Positions 16,834 to 25,176 of a DNA stretch of 39,475 bases are shown piece after piece. How positions within the stretch are numbered: position 1 is the stretch's first letter; each line of letters starts with the position of its first letter. The notes under the pieces were generated by a model, which had not been told where the DNA came from, made no database searches, and saw nothing but the letters and a program-made list of their open reading frames with translations. This DNA comes from an uncultured Prevotella sp. (GTDB lineage Bacteria > Bacteroidota > Bacteroidia > Bacteroidales > Bacteroidaceae), in the NCBI GenBank assembly GCA_944319815.1, contig CALUEX010000022.1, positions 1 through 39,475 on the forward strand, read 5' to 3'. A program made the position numbers and the translations under genes.

Positions 16834-19083
16834 ATGTCCGAACTACCTTACCTCGTAAAAGACCTCGCGCTGATACTCATCGTTGCGGGAATAGTGACCA
16901 TAGTGTTCAAGAAACTGAAGCAGCCGCTCGTGCTGGGATATGTCGTGGCGGGCTTTCTCGTCAGTCCTCATATGCCATACACAATGTCAGTGGTTGACAG
17001 TGGCGACATCGGCACGTGGGGAAACATCGGCGTCATGTTCCTCCTGTTCTCGCTGGGCCTCGACTTCTCGTTCAAGAAAATCATGAAGATGGGCGCTTCA
17101 CCCATAATAGCTACGTGCTCGGTAGTGTTCTGCATGATGGTGCTCGGCATCGTGACAGGCCACGCCTTCGGATGGAGCCGCATGGACAGCATATTCCTTG
17201 GCGGAATGCTGGCCATGAGCTCAACAACAATCATATACAAGGCCTTCGACGACCTCGGCTTACGCCAGCAACGCTTCGCCGGTTTGGTCATGAGCGTGCT
17301 CATACTTGAGGACATCCTGGCCATCGTGATGATGGTGATGCTCTCGGCAATCGCCAACGGCAGCAACCCCGACGGGGGCCAGATGCTCGGCAGCGTGCTC
17401 AAGATTGCCTTCTTCCTGATACTTTGGTTCGTTGTCGGCATATTCATAATACCATGGATGTTGCGGTCGATGCGCAAGCTGATTAACAACGAGACGCTGC
17501 TCATCGTGTCGCTTGGCTTGTGCTGCGCCATGGCCGTGCTGTCAACGAAAGTTGGCTTCAGCAGCGCCTTCGGGGCGTTTGTCATGGGGTCAATCCTTGC
17601 CGAAACCATTGAAGCAGACAGGATAATAAGGCTCGTAGAGCCTGTAAAAAACCTGTTCGGGGCCGTGTTCTTCGTGTCAGTCGGGATGCTGGTTGACCCG
17701 CAGGTACTCGTTGATTACGCCCTGCCCATCGGCCTCCTCGTGCTTGCCATCATCCTCGGGCAGGCGGTCTTCGGCACGCTTAGCTTCCTCGTCAGCGGCC
17801 AGTCGCTCAAGTCGGCGATGCAGTGCGGCTTCTCCATGGCCCAAATCGGCGAGTTCTCCTTCATCATAGCGTCGCTCGGCCTGTCGCTCGGCGTCATAGG
17901 GCAGTTCCTCTACCCTGTCGTCGTAGCCGTCTCGGTCATAACCACCTTCCTTACTCCCTACATGATAAAGGCGGCCACACCGTGTTACTCTATACTCGAA
18001 CGACACCTGCCGAAGAAATGGATTGGGACGCTAAACAACATAACCATCAGCCGACGGCCGGCCAACCCGGAGCACAAATGGAAAAGCCTGCTCTTGCAAA
18101 TGACGCGCACCACGGTCATTTATTCAATCCTCTCGGCTGCGTCCATATTCATCCTTTTCACCTTCTTGCTGCCTTTCGTGCGCCACTTGCTGCCACATTG
18201 GTGGGCGAACGCCGTCTGCGGCGTATGCACCTTGGTGTTCATCGCCCCGTTCCTGCGCGCCATCGTAATGAAGAAAAACCACAGCGAGGAGTTCAAGGCC
18301 CTGTGGAACGAAAGCCCATACAACAAGTTGCTGCTGGTGTTCACCATCCTCGTGAGACTCGTAGTGGCGTCGGCGTTCGTCTTCTACATCTGCAACTACC
18401 TTACGAAATTCACCAACGCGCTGATGATAAGCATCGCCCTGGCCGCCGTCGCGCTGATGGTAATATCGCGTTCGCTCAAGAGACGCAGCATAAAGATGGA
18501 GCGGATGTTCATGCAGAACTTGCGTTCAAGGGAGATTGCGGCCGAGGTCATGGGGCGCAAACGCCCGCTTTACGAGGGCAAGCTGCTCGACCGCGACATC
18601 CACATTGCCGACATCGACGTGCCGGAAAACTCACTATGGGCCGGCAAGACGCTGCGCGAGCTCGAACTGAGGAACAAGTATGGTGTGCACGTCAGCAGCA
18701 TCCTGCGCGGCATACAACGCATAAATATCCCCAAAGGAAGCTCCGTGATATATCCCGGCGACAAAATCCAGGCCATAGGAAGCGACGAACAGCTGACGGC
18801 ACTCAGCTCGGCGGCCAACCGGGAGACGATGCTAAAAGACCCCGACATAGAGAAAAGGGAGATGAAACTGCGACAAGTGGTCATCAGCGCAGACGGCGCC
18901 TTCACGGGAAAGACGATGAAGGAGAGCGGCATCAGGGACAAATTCAACTGCATGGTCGTCGGCCTTGAAGAGGGGAAAGAGAACCTTTCGCTCGTTGACC
19001 CGTCGCGGAAATTAGAGAAAGACGACATCATCTGGATTGTAGGCGAGGAGGAAGACATACAAAGGTTTAACGAGAATAATTAA
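16834..19083 (+). CDS. Kef-type (CPA2) cation:proton antiporter with two TrkA-C domains
   Basis: 749 residues. Residues 1-400 form a CPA2 antiporter core of about 12 membrane segments: KKLKQPLVLGYVVAGFLVSP, LFSLGLDFSFKKI, GGMLAMSSTTIIYKAFDDLG, GAFVMGSILAETIEADRI and FGAVFFVSVGMLVDPQVL are family hallmarks. Residues about 430-560 add further membrane segments not found in KefB/KefC. The C-terminus has two RCK_C/TrkA-C domains (about 590-665 and 675-745), regulatory ligand-binding folds, without an obvious NAD-binding RCK_N domain. It probably exchanges K+ or Na+ for H+ at the inner membrane; the ion cannot be told from sequence. Confidence 0.93.
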   Translation: MSELPYLVKDLALILIVAGIVTIVFKKLKQPLVLGYVVAGFLVSPHMPYTMSVVDSGDIGTWGNIGVMFLLFSLGLDFSFKKIMKMGASPIIATCSVVFCMMVLGIVTGHAFGWSRMDSIFLGGMLAMSSTTIIYKAFDDLGLRQQRFAGLVMSVLILEDILAIVMMVMLSAIANGSNPDGGQMLGSVLKIAFFLILWFVVGIFIIPWMLRSMRKLINNETLLIVSLGLCCAMAVLSTKVGFSSAFGAFVMGSILAETIEADRIIRLVEPVKNLFGAVFFVSVGMLVDPQVLVDYALPIGLLVLAIILGQAVFGTLSFLVSGQSLKSAMQCGFSMAQIGEFSFIIASLGLSLGVIGQFLYPVVVAVSVITTFLTPYMIKAATPCYSILERHLPKKWIGTLNNITISRRPANPEHKWKSLLLQMTRTTVIYSILSAASIFILFTFLLPFVRHLLPHWWANAVCGVCTLVFIAPFLRAIVMKKNHSEEFKALWNESPYNKLLLVFTILVRLVVASAFVFYICNYLTKFTNALMISIALAAVALMVISRSLKRRSIKMERMFMQNLRSREIAAEVMGRKRPLYEGKLLDRDIHIADIDVPENSLWAGKTLRELELRNKYGVHVSSILRGIQRINIPKGSSVIYPGDKIQAIGSDEQLTALSSAANRETMLKDPDIEKREMKLRQVVISADGAFTGKTMKESGIRDKFNCMVVGLEEGKENLSLVDPSRKLEKDDIIWIVGEEEDIQRFNENN

Positions 19084-19129
19084 GAATTAACTTCATGCGA
19101 TAACGCCGCCCAAAACCGGCGACATTGCG

Positions 19130-19164
19130 AAAAGCCGTCTTTTGCACTACAAAAGACGGCTTTT
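19130..19164. terminator. Hairpin, probable bidirectional terminator between convergent genes
   Basis: A perfect 14-bp stem, aaaagccgtctttt (19130-19143) with aaaagacggctttt (19151-19164), lies 47 nt after the antiporter stop, where transcription converges with lptD. The T-runs on both strands suit Rho-independent termination in both directions. It belongs to the dispersed hairpin family. Confidence 0.65.
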
Positions 19165-19171
19165 CAGCATT

Positions 19172-19210
19172 CAAAAGGTGCCCTTTTGCAACGTAAAAGG
19201 ACACCTTTTG
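19172..19210. repeat. Second hairpin of the AAAAGG...CCTTTT family
   Basis: The arms caaaaggtgccctttt (19172-19187) and aaaaggacaccttttg (19195-19210) pair with one mismatch. The rest of 19211-19423, up to the lptD stop, has no supportable gene. Confidence 0.75.
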
Positions 19211-19423
19211 CAAACACCTTGGCGCACGGCGACACTACATGACGGCGCCAAGCCTCCGCCAACTTAGCGCAAGTACTTGCCTCACAGGCCTTTACACGAC
19301 TTCACGGTGCTTACCACACGAGATTACAGCGTGCCTTGCTTCAGCTGTTCAACATACATGGCTAAATAATGTAGGCCTTCTCCTGAACCTTAACCGTTGC
19401 CATACCACCCTCACGGACGTTTC

Positions 19424-22270
19424 CTAATACCACTGCACTGCATTGCTGAAACCGCTGCGCTTGTCGTACTTCAAGGCATCGGTAAGCGTCGCGGCGTTGC
19501 AACGGAAAGAGAAGTTATACGACGTATAAGGCGCCAGCACCACGGAGCAGCTCATGTTAAAGCAATGAAGGTCACGGTTTATAGAGGCCGTAGTCATTGA
19601 AATGTCATGGTTCTCGAAGTCGTAACCTGACGAGAAACTTATGTTCCAACCGTCGCTTATACGTATGTTACCGCTGAAATTGAGCGTCTGTGAGAACTCA
19701 TAGGGATAGCGCATGGTGTTCTTGTTGAACTTACTCCTGTCCGTACTTTCCCTCATCGATATACCGTAACCTACGGTCAACGACCACGGCATTGAGAACT
19801 TCATGTATCCGTCCTCGTCGGTCTCGGCCTTGCCGGCACTCTCCTTGCGTGCGCCACGCTGCCCGCGCACGAGGTCGTCGTCAACGTTTGTCTCGATGTC
19901 GGTATTGTCCATCTCGTCGGTTTGCTCCTCGTCGTCCTCCTTGTCGTCACCGCCGCCAAACCATTTCTTGAGCTTCTCAGGCGTGAGAGTGAACGAAATG
20001 TTCTGCGACATACCCTGGAAACGACCGAAACGGCCGCGGCTATACTCGGTGTGCGTGCCCACGTAAGGGTTGCCGTTCTCGTCAAGGTCATAGGCGTATG
20101 TGGCGAACACGGCGTTAAGGTTGAACGTATAGTTCTTCCACCACTTAAGACGCAGCCTTACTTGCAGGTCGCTCCACGGGCGCAACTTGTCCGCCATGTT
20201 GTAGCCCATGTTGAAACCGAGCTCGTCGATGATGCTTATTTTCTTGTAACCCGTGGAGTCCTTGTCCGACTTAATCTTCATCTCGATGTTGTTGCTGACG
20301 TCCAACGTCAGGCTTCCGGTCTTCCCTCGCGACGGCACACCGAACAGGCTGTTGGCAAACGGTGAGTATTCAACCAGTTCAACGCTGCCGTCTGGGTTGG
20401 TACGCTGGTATGTCTCGTAGTAACGCGAGCCGTTGTCGGGCGCATAGCTGAATGTCAACGAAGGAGTTATGACGTGGCGTATGGCCTGGATTTTGTCGCC
20501 GAATATTTTTTTGCTCGGCACCCAGAAACCGTAAAGTTTGGTCGAAGCACTGAGGCTGAGGTTCCAGTCGTAGACGTTGTAGAAGCCGTACAGCGTGTCA
20601 CGACGTGCCTCTTGGGCACCCTCGTCCCATGATTGCATCACCTTGTTCGTGTACATTCGGTCGGTGAAATTGAACGAAGGGTTAATGTTTATATAATTAA
20701 ACAAGGTGAAGTTGGCCTGTATCGGAATGTTATGTTGGAAACCGTTGCGCCAGTCTTTTATGAGGTTCGACTTGAACAGCAAATCCTCCTTAGTGTCTAT
20801 CGAGTTCCTAAGCTGGCCTGTGTAGCTCATCGATATTTTCTCGTACCACCGTTCTTTTCCTGCCATGTGCTTGCGCTTGAAGGGATAGAAACGGCTCACC
20901 GAGATGTTCAGGTCAGGCAGGGTGAGGCTTATTGTGGAGTCAAGCATATTCTGGCTGAGGTTTGCCGTACCGCTGAGCGTCAGCCCGAGGCTCGAGAAAG
21001 TGCTGCTCCAGCTCACGCTCGACGTGCGCAAGCTCTGGGTGTAACTTTGCGGGTTATACATACTGTTGAGGTTGTTGCGCTCATAGTCTGTAGTCGCAAA
21101 GTTGACGCTTGCCGACAAAGAAGTGAACGGATTGGCCTTTGAGTCCTGCCTGTGGCTCCACTGCAGCTTGAAGCTCGTTTGCTCGCTGTAGTCAGGCATA
21201 CCCTTGTCGCCGTTCTTGGTGTTCTGGTAACTGAAGAAGAAGCTGCCGCTGTAACGGTAACGCTTGCGGTAGTTCGAGGCTACCGACACGCCCCACGACC
21301 CTTTCGTATAGATTTCGCCGAGCAGCTTCAAGTCCCACTTGTCGCTCACGGCAAAGTAATATCCGCCGTCGCGCAGGTAGAAGCCGCGCGAACTTTCGTC
21401 GCCGTATGAAGGCATGATGAAGCCGCTCGAATAGCTCTTCGTGAACGGGAAGAAGCCGTAGGGGATAGCCAGCGGCAGGGGAACGTCGGCCACCACGAGG
21501 TAGGCAGGGCCGAAGACGACGTCCTTGCCGGGGCGGACCTTGGCGCGCGAGAGGGCTATGTAGAAGTCGGGATGCTCCTGGTCGCACGTAGTGTAGCGGC
21601 CGTGTTGCAGGTAAAGCACGCCGCTCGAGTCGCGCTTCGACTGCTCGCTCGAGAGGAAGCCGTCCTGTTGCTCCGTATAGACGCTGTTGATAAAGCCCTT
21701 CTTCGTCTTGAAGTTAAACGACATCGTGTCGCTCTCGTAGGTGTCCTGCCCCATCGTAAACACGGGCTTGCCGTCCACATTGCCCGTAGTGTCGGCCGTA
21801 CCCGTGGCGTGCACGAGGCTGCTGTCGAGGCTCATCTGTATGCGGTCGCTCTTCAGGTTCATGTTCTGGTACTTCACGTTTGAGCTTCCGTACAGCCACG
21901 CCCTGCGCGAGGTGGCGTCGTAGACGAGCGAGTCTTCCGACGAGAACTCCACCGGTGCGTCAAGGCTGTTAGACTTCTTGCGGTTCATGCTGTCAAGACG
22001 GATGGAGTCGTCCACCTGCTTGTTGTGCTTGTATATTGCAAGAGTGAGCGAGTCCATCTTCGTTGTGTCAGGCTCCGCCGAGGCCACGGCAGTGTCAACA
22101 ACGGCCGTATCGGCCGCCGCGACCGAGTCAGTCGGCACGGCAGACGCCACCGCCGACGAGTCTTTCTGCCCGTCGCCGGCATGGCTACGCCCGAAAAAAG
22201 GCATGGATGGTTCTGCCATCATAAACATGAAAGCTGACAGCAGAATGAATATCACAGTCTTCGTTCTCAT
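19424..22270 (-). CDS. lptD: LPS-assembly outer-membrane protein LptD, Bacteroidetes type
   Basis: 948 residues starting MRTKTVIFILLSAFMFMMAE, a signal peptide. A Ser/Ala/Asp-rich linker follows. Residues about 105-235 are an OstA/LptD periplasmic jellyroll domain (LKSDRIQMSLDSSLVHATGT, DTYESDTMSFNFKTKKGFIN, DQEHPDFYIALSRAKV). PLPLAIPYGFFPF then leads into the large C-terminal barrel, rich in alternating aromatic strands and ending in an aromatic residue. An acidic stretch at about residues 770-800 is probably a surface loop. It should insert lipopolysaccharide into the outer leaflet. It is monocistronic here, with no lptA/B neighbours. Confidence 0.88.
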   Translation of the reverse strand: MRTKTVIFILLSAFMFMMAEPSMPFFGRSHAGDGQKDSSAVASAVPTDSVAAADTAVVDTAVASAEPDTTKMDSLTLAIYKHNKQVDDSIRLDSMNRKKSNSLDAPVEFSSEDSLVYDATSRRAWLYGSSNVKYQNMNLKSDRIQMSLDSSLVHATGTADTTGNVDGKPVFTMGQDTYESDTMSFNFKTKKGFINSVYTEQQDGFLSSEQSKRDSSGVLYLQHGRYTTCDQEHPDFYIALSRAKVRPGKDVVFGPAYLVVADVPLPLAIPYGFFPFTKSYSSGFIMPSYGDESSRGFYLRDGGYYFAVSDKWDLKLLGEIYTKGSWGVSVASNYRKRYRYSGSFFFSYQNTKNGDKGMPDYSEQTSFKLQWSHRQDSKANPFTSLSASVNFATTDYERNNLNSMYNPQSYTQSLRTSSVSWSSTFSSLGLTLSGTANLSQNMLDSTISLTLPDLNISVSRFYPFKRKHMAGKERWYEKISMSYTGQLRNSIDTKEDLLFKSNLIKDWRNGFQHNIPIQANFTLFNYININPSFNFTDRMYTNKVMQSWDEGAQEARRDTLYGFYNVYDWNLSLSASTKLYGFWVPSKKIFGDKIQAIRHVITPSLTFSYAPDNGSRYYETYQRTNPDGSVELVEYSPFANSLFGVPSRGKTGSLTLDVSNNIEMKIKSDKDSTGYKKISIIDELGFNMGYNMADKLRPWSDLQVRLRLKWWKNYTFNLNAVFATYAYDLDENGNPYVGTHTEYSRGRFGRFQGMSQNISFTLTPEKLKKWFGGGDDKEDDEEQTDEMDNTDIETNVDDDLVRGQRGARKESAGKAETDEDGYMKFSMPWSLTVGYGISMRESTDRSKFNKNTMRYPYEFSQTLNFSGNIRISDGWNISFSSGYDFENHDISMTTASINRDLHCFNMSCSVVLAPYTSYNFSFRCNAATLTDALKYDKRSGFSNAVQWY

Positions 22271-22284
22271 TGCAATGCAGGGTG

Positions 22285-22292
22285 CAAATTTA
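22285..22292 (-). promoter_or_regulatory. lptD -7 element TAAATTTG
   Basis: The minus strand reads TAAATTTGCA, matching TAnnTTTG, only 14 nt before the lptD start codon, so the leader would be very short. A TTTG lies 24 nt further upstream, which is longer than the usual spacing. Confidence 0.55.
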
Positions 22293-22482
22293 CGGAAATA
22301 AAACTTAATAGCACGCCAAATTCTCCTTTTTCTTGATTATTTAACTTTTCAATCCGGCTTGGGATGACACCCGCCCCTACCCCACACGCCTCAATGAATA
22401 ACCTAACCTGCAACCGTACCGCCAGCTATCGCCAGCATACGAACAGCCACGCAAAGGCAAAACCAGCGGCAATCAGCGTCAT

Positions 22483-22675
22483 CCCGTAACCCACTGACAC
22501 CCAACGACTTGCCCATTTGCCACCTTTTACCCTGCAAAAGGGCATCTCTTAGCCCGTAAAAGATGCCCTTTCGCAAGGCAATATGCCATGTCTTGCACGA
22601 CGGAAGACAACACAACACCCCTAAAACGGCCCCGACCTGCCACGCCGTTTTGCCAAAAACATCGCGTTTTCTTTT
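22483..22675. repeat. 193-bp direct repeat, left copy, flanking the EcoRI-like system
   Basis: Nearly identical to 24878-25070 in the same orientation: I count 5 differences over 193 positions. It contains a hairpin of the dispersed family (gcaaaagggcatct with agatgccctttcgc). Together with the right copy it brackets the restriction-modification genes. The surrounding interval 22271-22716 has no other supportable gene; an open frame at 22403-22702 merely runs through the repeat. Confidence 0.95.
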
Positions 22676-22716
22676 ATTCCACAACCTTAACCAACAAGCC
22701 AAAGCAACGCTTTACA

Positions 22717-23715
22717 TTATGCATTATTTGCACAACCAGCATATATACGCTTATTCCTTATCAATATCCTAAAATATGGGCACTTACCGTTTATCGATAA
22801 ATCCTTACCGTCGTTTCCTTTCCTAAACTTGATTATCTCGAACTGGTCTGGGTTAAACTTGTGAAGGAATGTTATCGGCACCCCCATACATCCTCCGTAA
22901 TCCGAAGGTATGTCTTGCGTTTTATCAACATTGATACCGTCAAAATTATCGTATTTCGCATACTCTTCCTCATGCCCACGGTACGTTTTAGTCAGCACAA
23001 TATCCTCATGTCGCTTGTCTATTTCTAAGTTCGTAAGCCACAAACAGTTATTCGGCGAAATTATCCTATTGCCCCAACTGTCAATTCTGGCTTCTGTTCC
23101 ATACAATTCATAACTGTCAGGAACGATAAAGCCAGATATACCCCTGCCAAGGTTTACACCCAACCAAACCTTATTATCCTTGATTAATTCAAATATCTCT
23201 TTATAAGTTATCGCATTAATATTTCCTATTATAAGGAATTTTTTATCGTACTTTATCAGTTGGGCTACATATTCCCTAAACAACGAGAACGGAGGATTAG
23301 TCACCACAACGTCGGCCTGTTTCAGAAATTCGATGCTTTCACGACTACGGAAATCTCCGTCACCCTTAAAGTAAGAAACATCTATGGCCTCATTGTCGCC
23401 ACGCAGACAATCCTTGCCTGTATATTCATAAAAGCAGCCATTGCCGTTTTCTCCTGATGAAAACAAGTCATGCGCCTGTTCCTTATAACACGCCGTTATA
23501 AGTTTCTTTAGTCCAAACTCCTCGAAGTTCGCGACAAAATAATTGAAAAAGTTGCTTCTCCGAGGGTCATCGCAGTTACAATAAACCACTTTACCCATAA
23601 AGTGTTTCTTGTAATATTGCAACTCGTTTGCGATGTCTACCAACTGAGTGTAAAACTCGTCACTCTTTAATTTCTTGGCCTTCTGCAACAACTTATTCGT
23701 AGCATTCCTTACCAT
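22717..23715 (-). CDS. EcoRI-like adenine-N6 DNA methyltransferase
   Basis: 332 residues, against 326 for M.EcoRI. The N-terminus MVRNATNKLLQKAKKLKSDE follows that of M.EcoRI closely, as do YCNCDDPRRSNFF, GDGDFRSRESI, the catalytic NPPF motif (residues 140-143), YELYGTEARIDS, NRIISPNNCLWLTNL and MGVPITFLHKFNP. It should methylate the inner adenine of GAATTC with S-adenosylmethionine and protect the host from the neighbouring nuclease. It follows the endonuclease gene by 32 nt, the same R-then-M order and a similar spacing to the E. coli EcoRI operon. The extreme C-terminus (IYAGCANNA) differs from the enzyme I remember. GC content is lower than in the housekeeping genes on either side. Confidence 0.95.
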   Translation of the reverse strand: MVRNATNKLLQKAKKLKSDEFYTQLVDIANELQYYKKHFMGKVVYCNCDDPRRSNFFNYFVANFEEFGLKKLITACYKEQAHDLFSSGENGNGCFYEYTGKDCLRGDNEAIDVSYFKGDGDFRSRESIEFLKQADVVVTNPPFSLFREYVAQLIKYDKKFLIIGNINAITYKEIFELIKDNKVWLGVNLGRGISGFIVPDSYELYGTEARIDSWGNRIISPNNCLWLTNLEIDKRHEDIVLTKTYRGHEEEYAKYDNFDGINVDKTQDIPSDYGGCMGVPITFLHKFNPDQFEIIKFRKGNDGKDLSINGKCPYFRILIRNKRIYAGCANNA

Positions 23716-23747
23716 TGTTTCCTCATTATATTAAAGCCGTACAACCG

Positions 23748-24587
23748 TCAACGTCCATTCGCCGTAAGCTGTTCGAACAATTCGCATCCCAACATTTGCA
23801 GGGAAGTCCTTGATATGTCAAGCATGACGTTCAACATCTGCCCGGCACTCCACCTTTCTCCGTTACCTTGAGTATATATTGAGGCCGCTTGGAGCATGAT
23901 AACCTTATCTTTATGTTTAACAAACCTGTTCTTGCACAAGTTCGTATTAATGGGCATTCCATAATTAGCTGCCGTTAACCGGTCTAACCTATTCAACATT
24001 CCAGAGTTATATTCCAACGTTACCACTCGTCCGTCGGGTCTTTCTATCAAGACATTTTCCGTCAGGAAGTTAGACCCTTCAAGGAATAACACATAAGGGA
24101 AATATGCCTCCGACAACATTAAATTTGCTATCTCCGATATATTTTTATGCGCTCTTTCTATTGCATTGCCGGCAGCCATCAAATCTTGGTCATTATTTTT
24201 ACCTACCAACTTACCTTTTCTTATATTCTCAATGTCCTTGCCTTGATGCTTTGCCTCGGTAACTAACACTACCCTCCAGTTGCCTTCATCGTCTTTTACC
24301 TCTACTATTTCGCCGTCAGGGATAATACTTGAGTTTGCGACAAAAAGGGTTTGCCCCAACTCTGGGTCAACTTTCCTTAATGCTTCGTTTATTTCTTCTT
24401 TTCTTATACTATCCCTATGCCTGAAGGCCAACCGTGGATATTCATTTTCAAGACGCTTCACCACAAGATGCGATATTTGCCCTACGGTCATATCATGCAG
24501 CTTGGCTTCATCGCTGAAGATGCCAACCACACCTTGAGCATCCTTTTGTTGGTCTGTCAGCCTATCCGATTGATTTTTCTTTACCAT
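23748..24587 (-). CDS. EcoRI-like type II restriction endonuclease
   Basis: The ATG at 24585-24587 gives 279 residues starting MVKKNQSDRLTDQQK, in register with EcoRI (277 residues); the frame extends five codons upstream to a TTG, which is not needed. The PD-D/ExK site is intact at the same numbers as in EcoRI: D91 (IIPDGEIVEV), E111 and K113 (TEAKHQ). The recognition segment MAAGNAIER (residues 137-145) keeps M137, N141, A142, E144 and R145, and R200 and R203 are present (GMLNRLDRLT). These residues contact GAATTC in the EcoRI crystal structure, so the same specificity, and cutting after G, is predicted. The partner methylase is intact. Confidence 0.96.
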   Translation of the reverse strand: MVKKNQSDRLTDQQKDAQGVVGIFSDEAKLHDMTVGQISHLVVKRLENEYPRLAFRHRDSIRKEEINEALRKVDPELGQTLFVANSSIIPDGEIVEVKDDEGNWRVVLVTEAKHQGKDIENIRKGKLVGKNNDQDLMAAGNAIERAHKNISEIANLMLSEAYFPYVLFLEGSNFLTENVLIERPDGRVVTLEYNSGMLNRLDRLTAANYGMPINTNLCKNRFVKHKDKVIMLQAASIYTQGNGERWSAGQMLNVMLDISRTSLQMLGCELFEQLTANGR

Positions 24588-24614
24588 ACATCTATTGCAC
24601 AAAACATTGAACTA

Positions 24615-24622
24615 CAAAGATA
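24615..24622 (-). promoter_or_regulatory. Promoter -7 element of the EcoRI-like operon
   Basis: The minus strand reads TATCTTTG, a perfect Bacteroidetes -7 element 27 nt before the endonuclease ATG. A TTTG lies 22 nt upstream (24645-24648), slightly wider than the usual 19-21. The cassette therefore appears to use a promoter of the host's type. The remaining 24650-24877 shows no gene. Confidence 0.7.
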
Positions 24623-24877
24623 CACAAAAAACACAACAACCAACCAAACGGCAAACAAAAATCATGATTTTACCTGCATATTATCAACCGAACCACTTTC
24701 ACGAAACATTAAACATTCAAACGTTGAAAAGAATTACTAACTGAAACCAAGAAAGTTATTGCAACTTATAAAACTTTGCAAACGCACAATCGTACACACG
24801 TGCAACAAACTCCCTCGCATTCAACATAATGCACTTGTAGGTCTTGCACGGCAAAGTCCAAAGCTATTTACATTAGC

Positions 24878-25070
24878 CCCGTAACCCACTGACAACCAAC
24901 GACTTGCTCGTTTGCCACCTTTTACCCTGCAAAAGGGCATCTCTTAGCTCGTAAAAGATGCCCTTTCGCAAGGCAATATGCCATGTCTTGCACGACGGCA
25001 GACAACACAACACCCCTAAAACGGCCCCGACCTGCCACGCCGTTTTGCCAAAAACATCGCGTTTTCTTTT
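24878..25070. repeat. 193-bp direct repeat, right copy
   Basis: Right partner of 22483-22675, about 97% identical and in the same orientation. Its right end runs into the TTTG element of the DUF362 promoter (25068-25071), which suggests this side preserves the original junction with the downstream gene. Confidence 0.95.
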
Positions 25071-25098
25071 GCCTTGTACCTTATTTTATGTAATTTTG
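25068..25098 (+). promoter_or_regulatory. Promoter of the DUF362 gene
   Basis: TTTG at 25068-25071, a 19-nt spacer and TAATTTTG at 25091-25098, an exact Bacteroidetes-type promoter with a leader of about 75 nt. The -33 box straddles the edge of the 193-bp repeat; the left copy of the repeat, followed by different DNA, lacks the -7 element. Confidence 0.8.
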
Positions 25099-25176
25099 CC
25101 ATGCCGAAAGCACGGCTTTACATAAAGCCGTAAAAGCTCTATCGAACAAACAAAACTACAAAGCATACGATACATT

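Larger units (their letters stand above)
22676..24877. mobile_element. Inserted restriction-modification cassette between direct repeats
   Basis: This 2,202-nt segment between the two 193-bp direct repeats contains just the EcoRI-like endonuclease and methylase genes with short flanks. I see no transposase, integrase or short terminal inverted repeats. The arrangement fits insertion with a long target duplication, which has been described for restriction-modification units in other bacteria such as Helicobacter. A tandem duplication or recombination between repeats could produce it too. Confidence 0.65.

Noticed and set aside
17823-18968. 381-codon open frame within the antiporter gene
   Set aside because: It is in another frame of a well-recognised gene, rich in Arg, His and Pro, as expected for an alternate frame of GC-rich coding DNA.
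22403-22702. 99-codon minus-strand open frame next to the EcoRI-like methylase
   Set aside because: Most of it lies in the 193-bp direct repeat and its hairpin, and it lacks family features.
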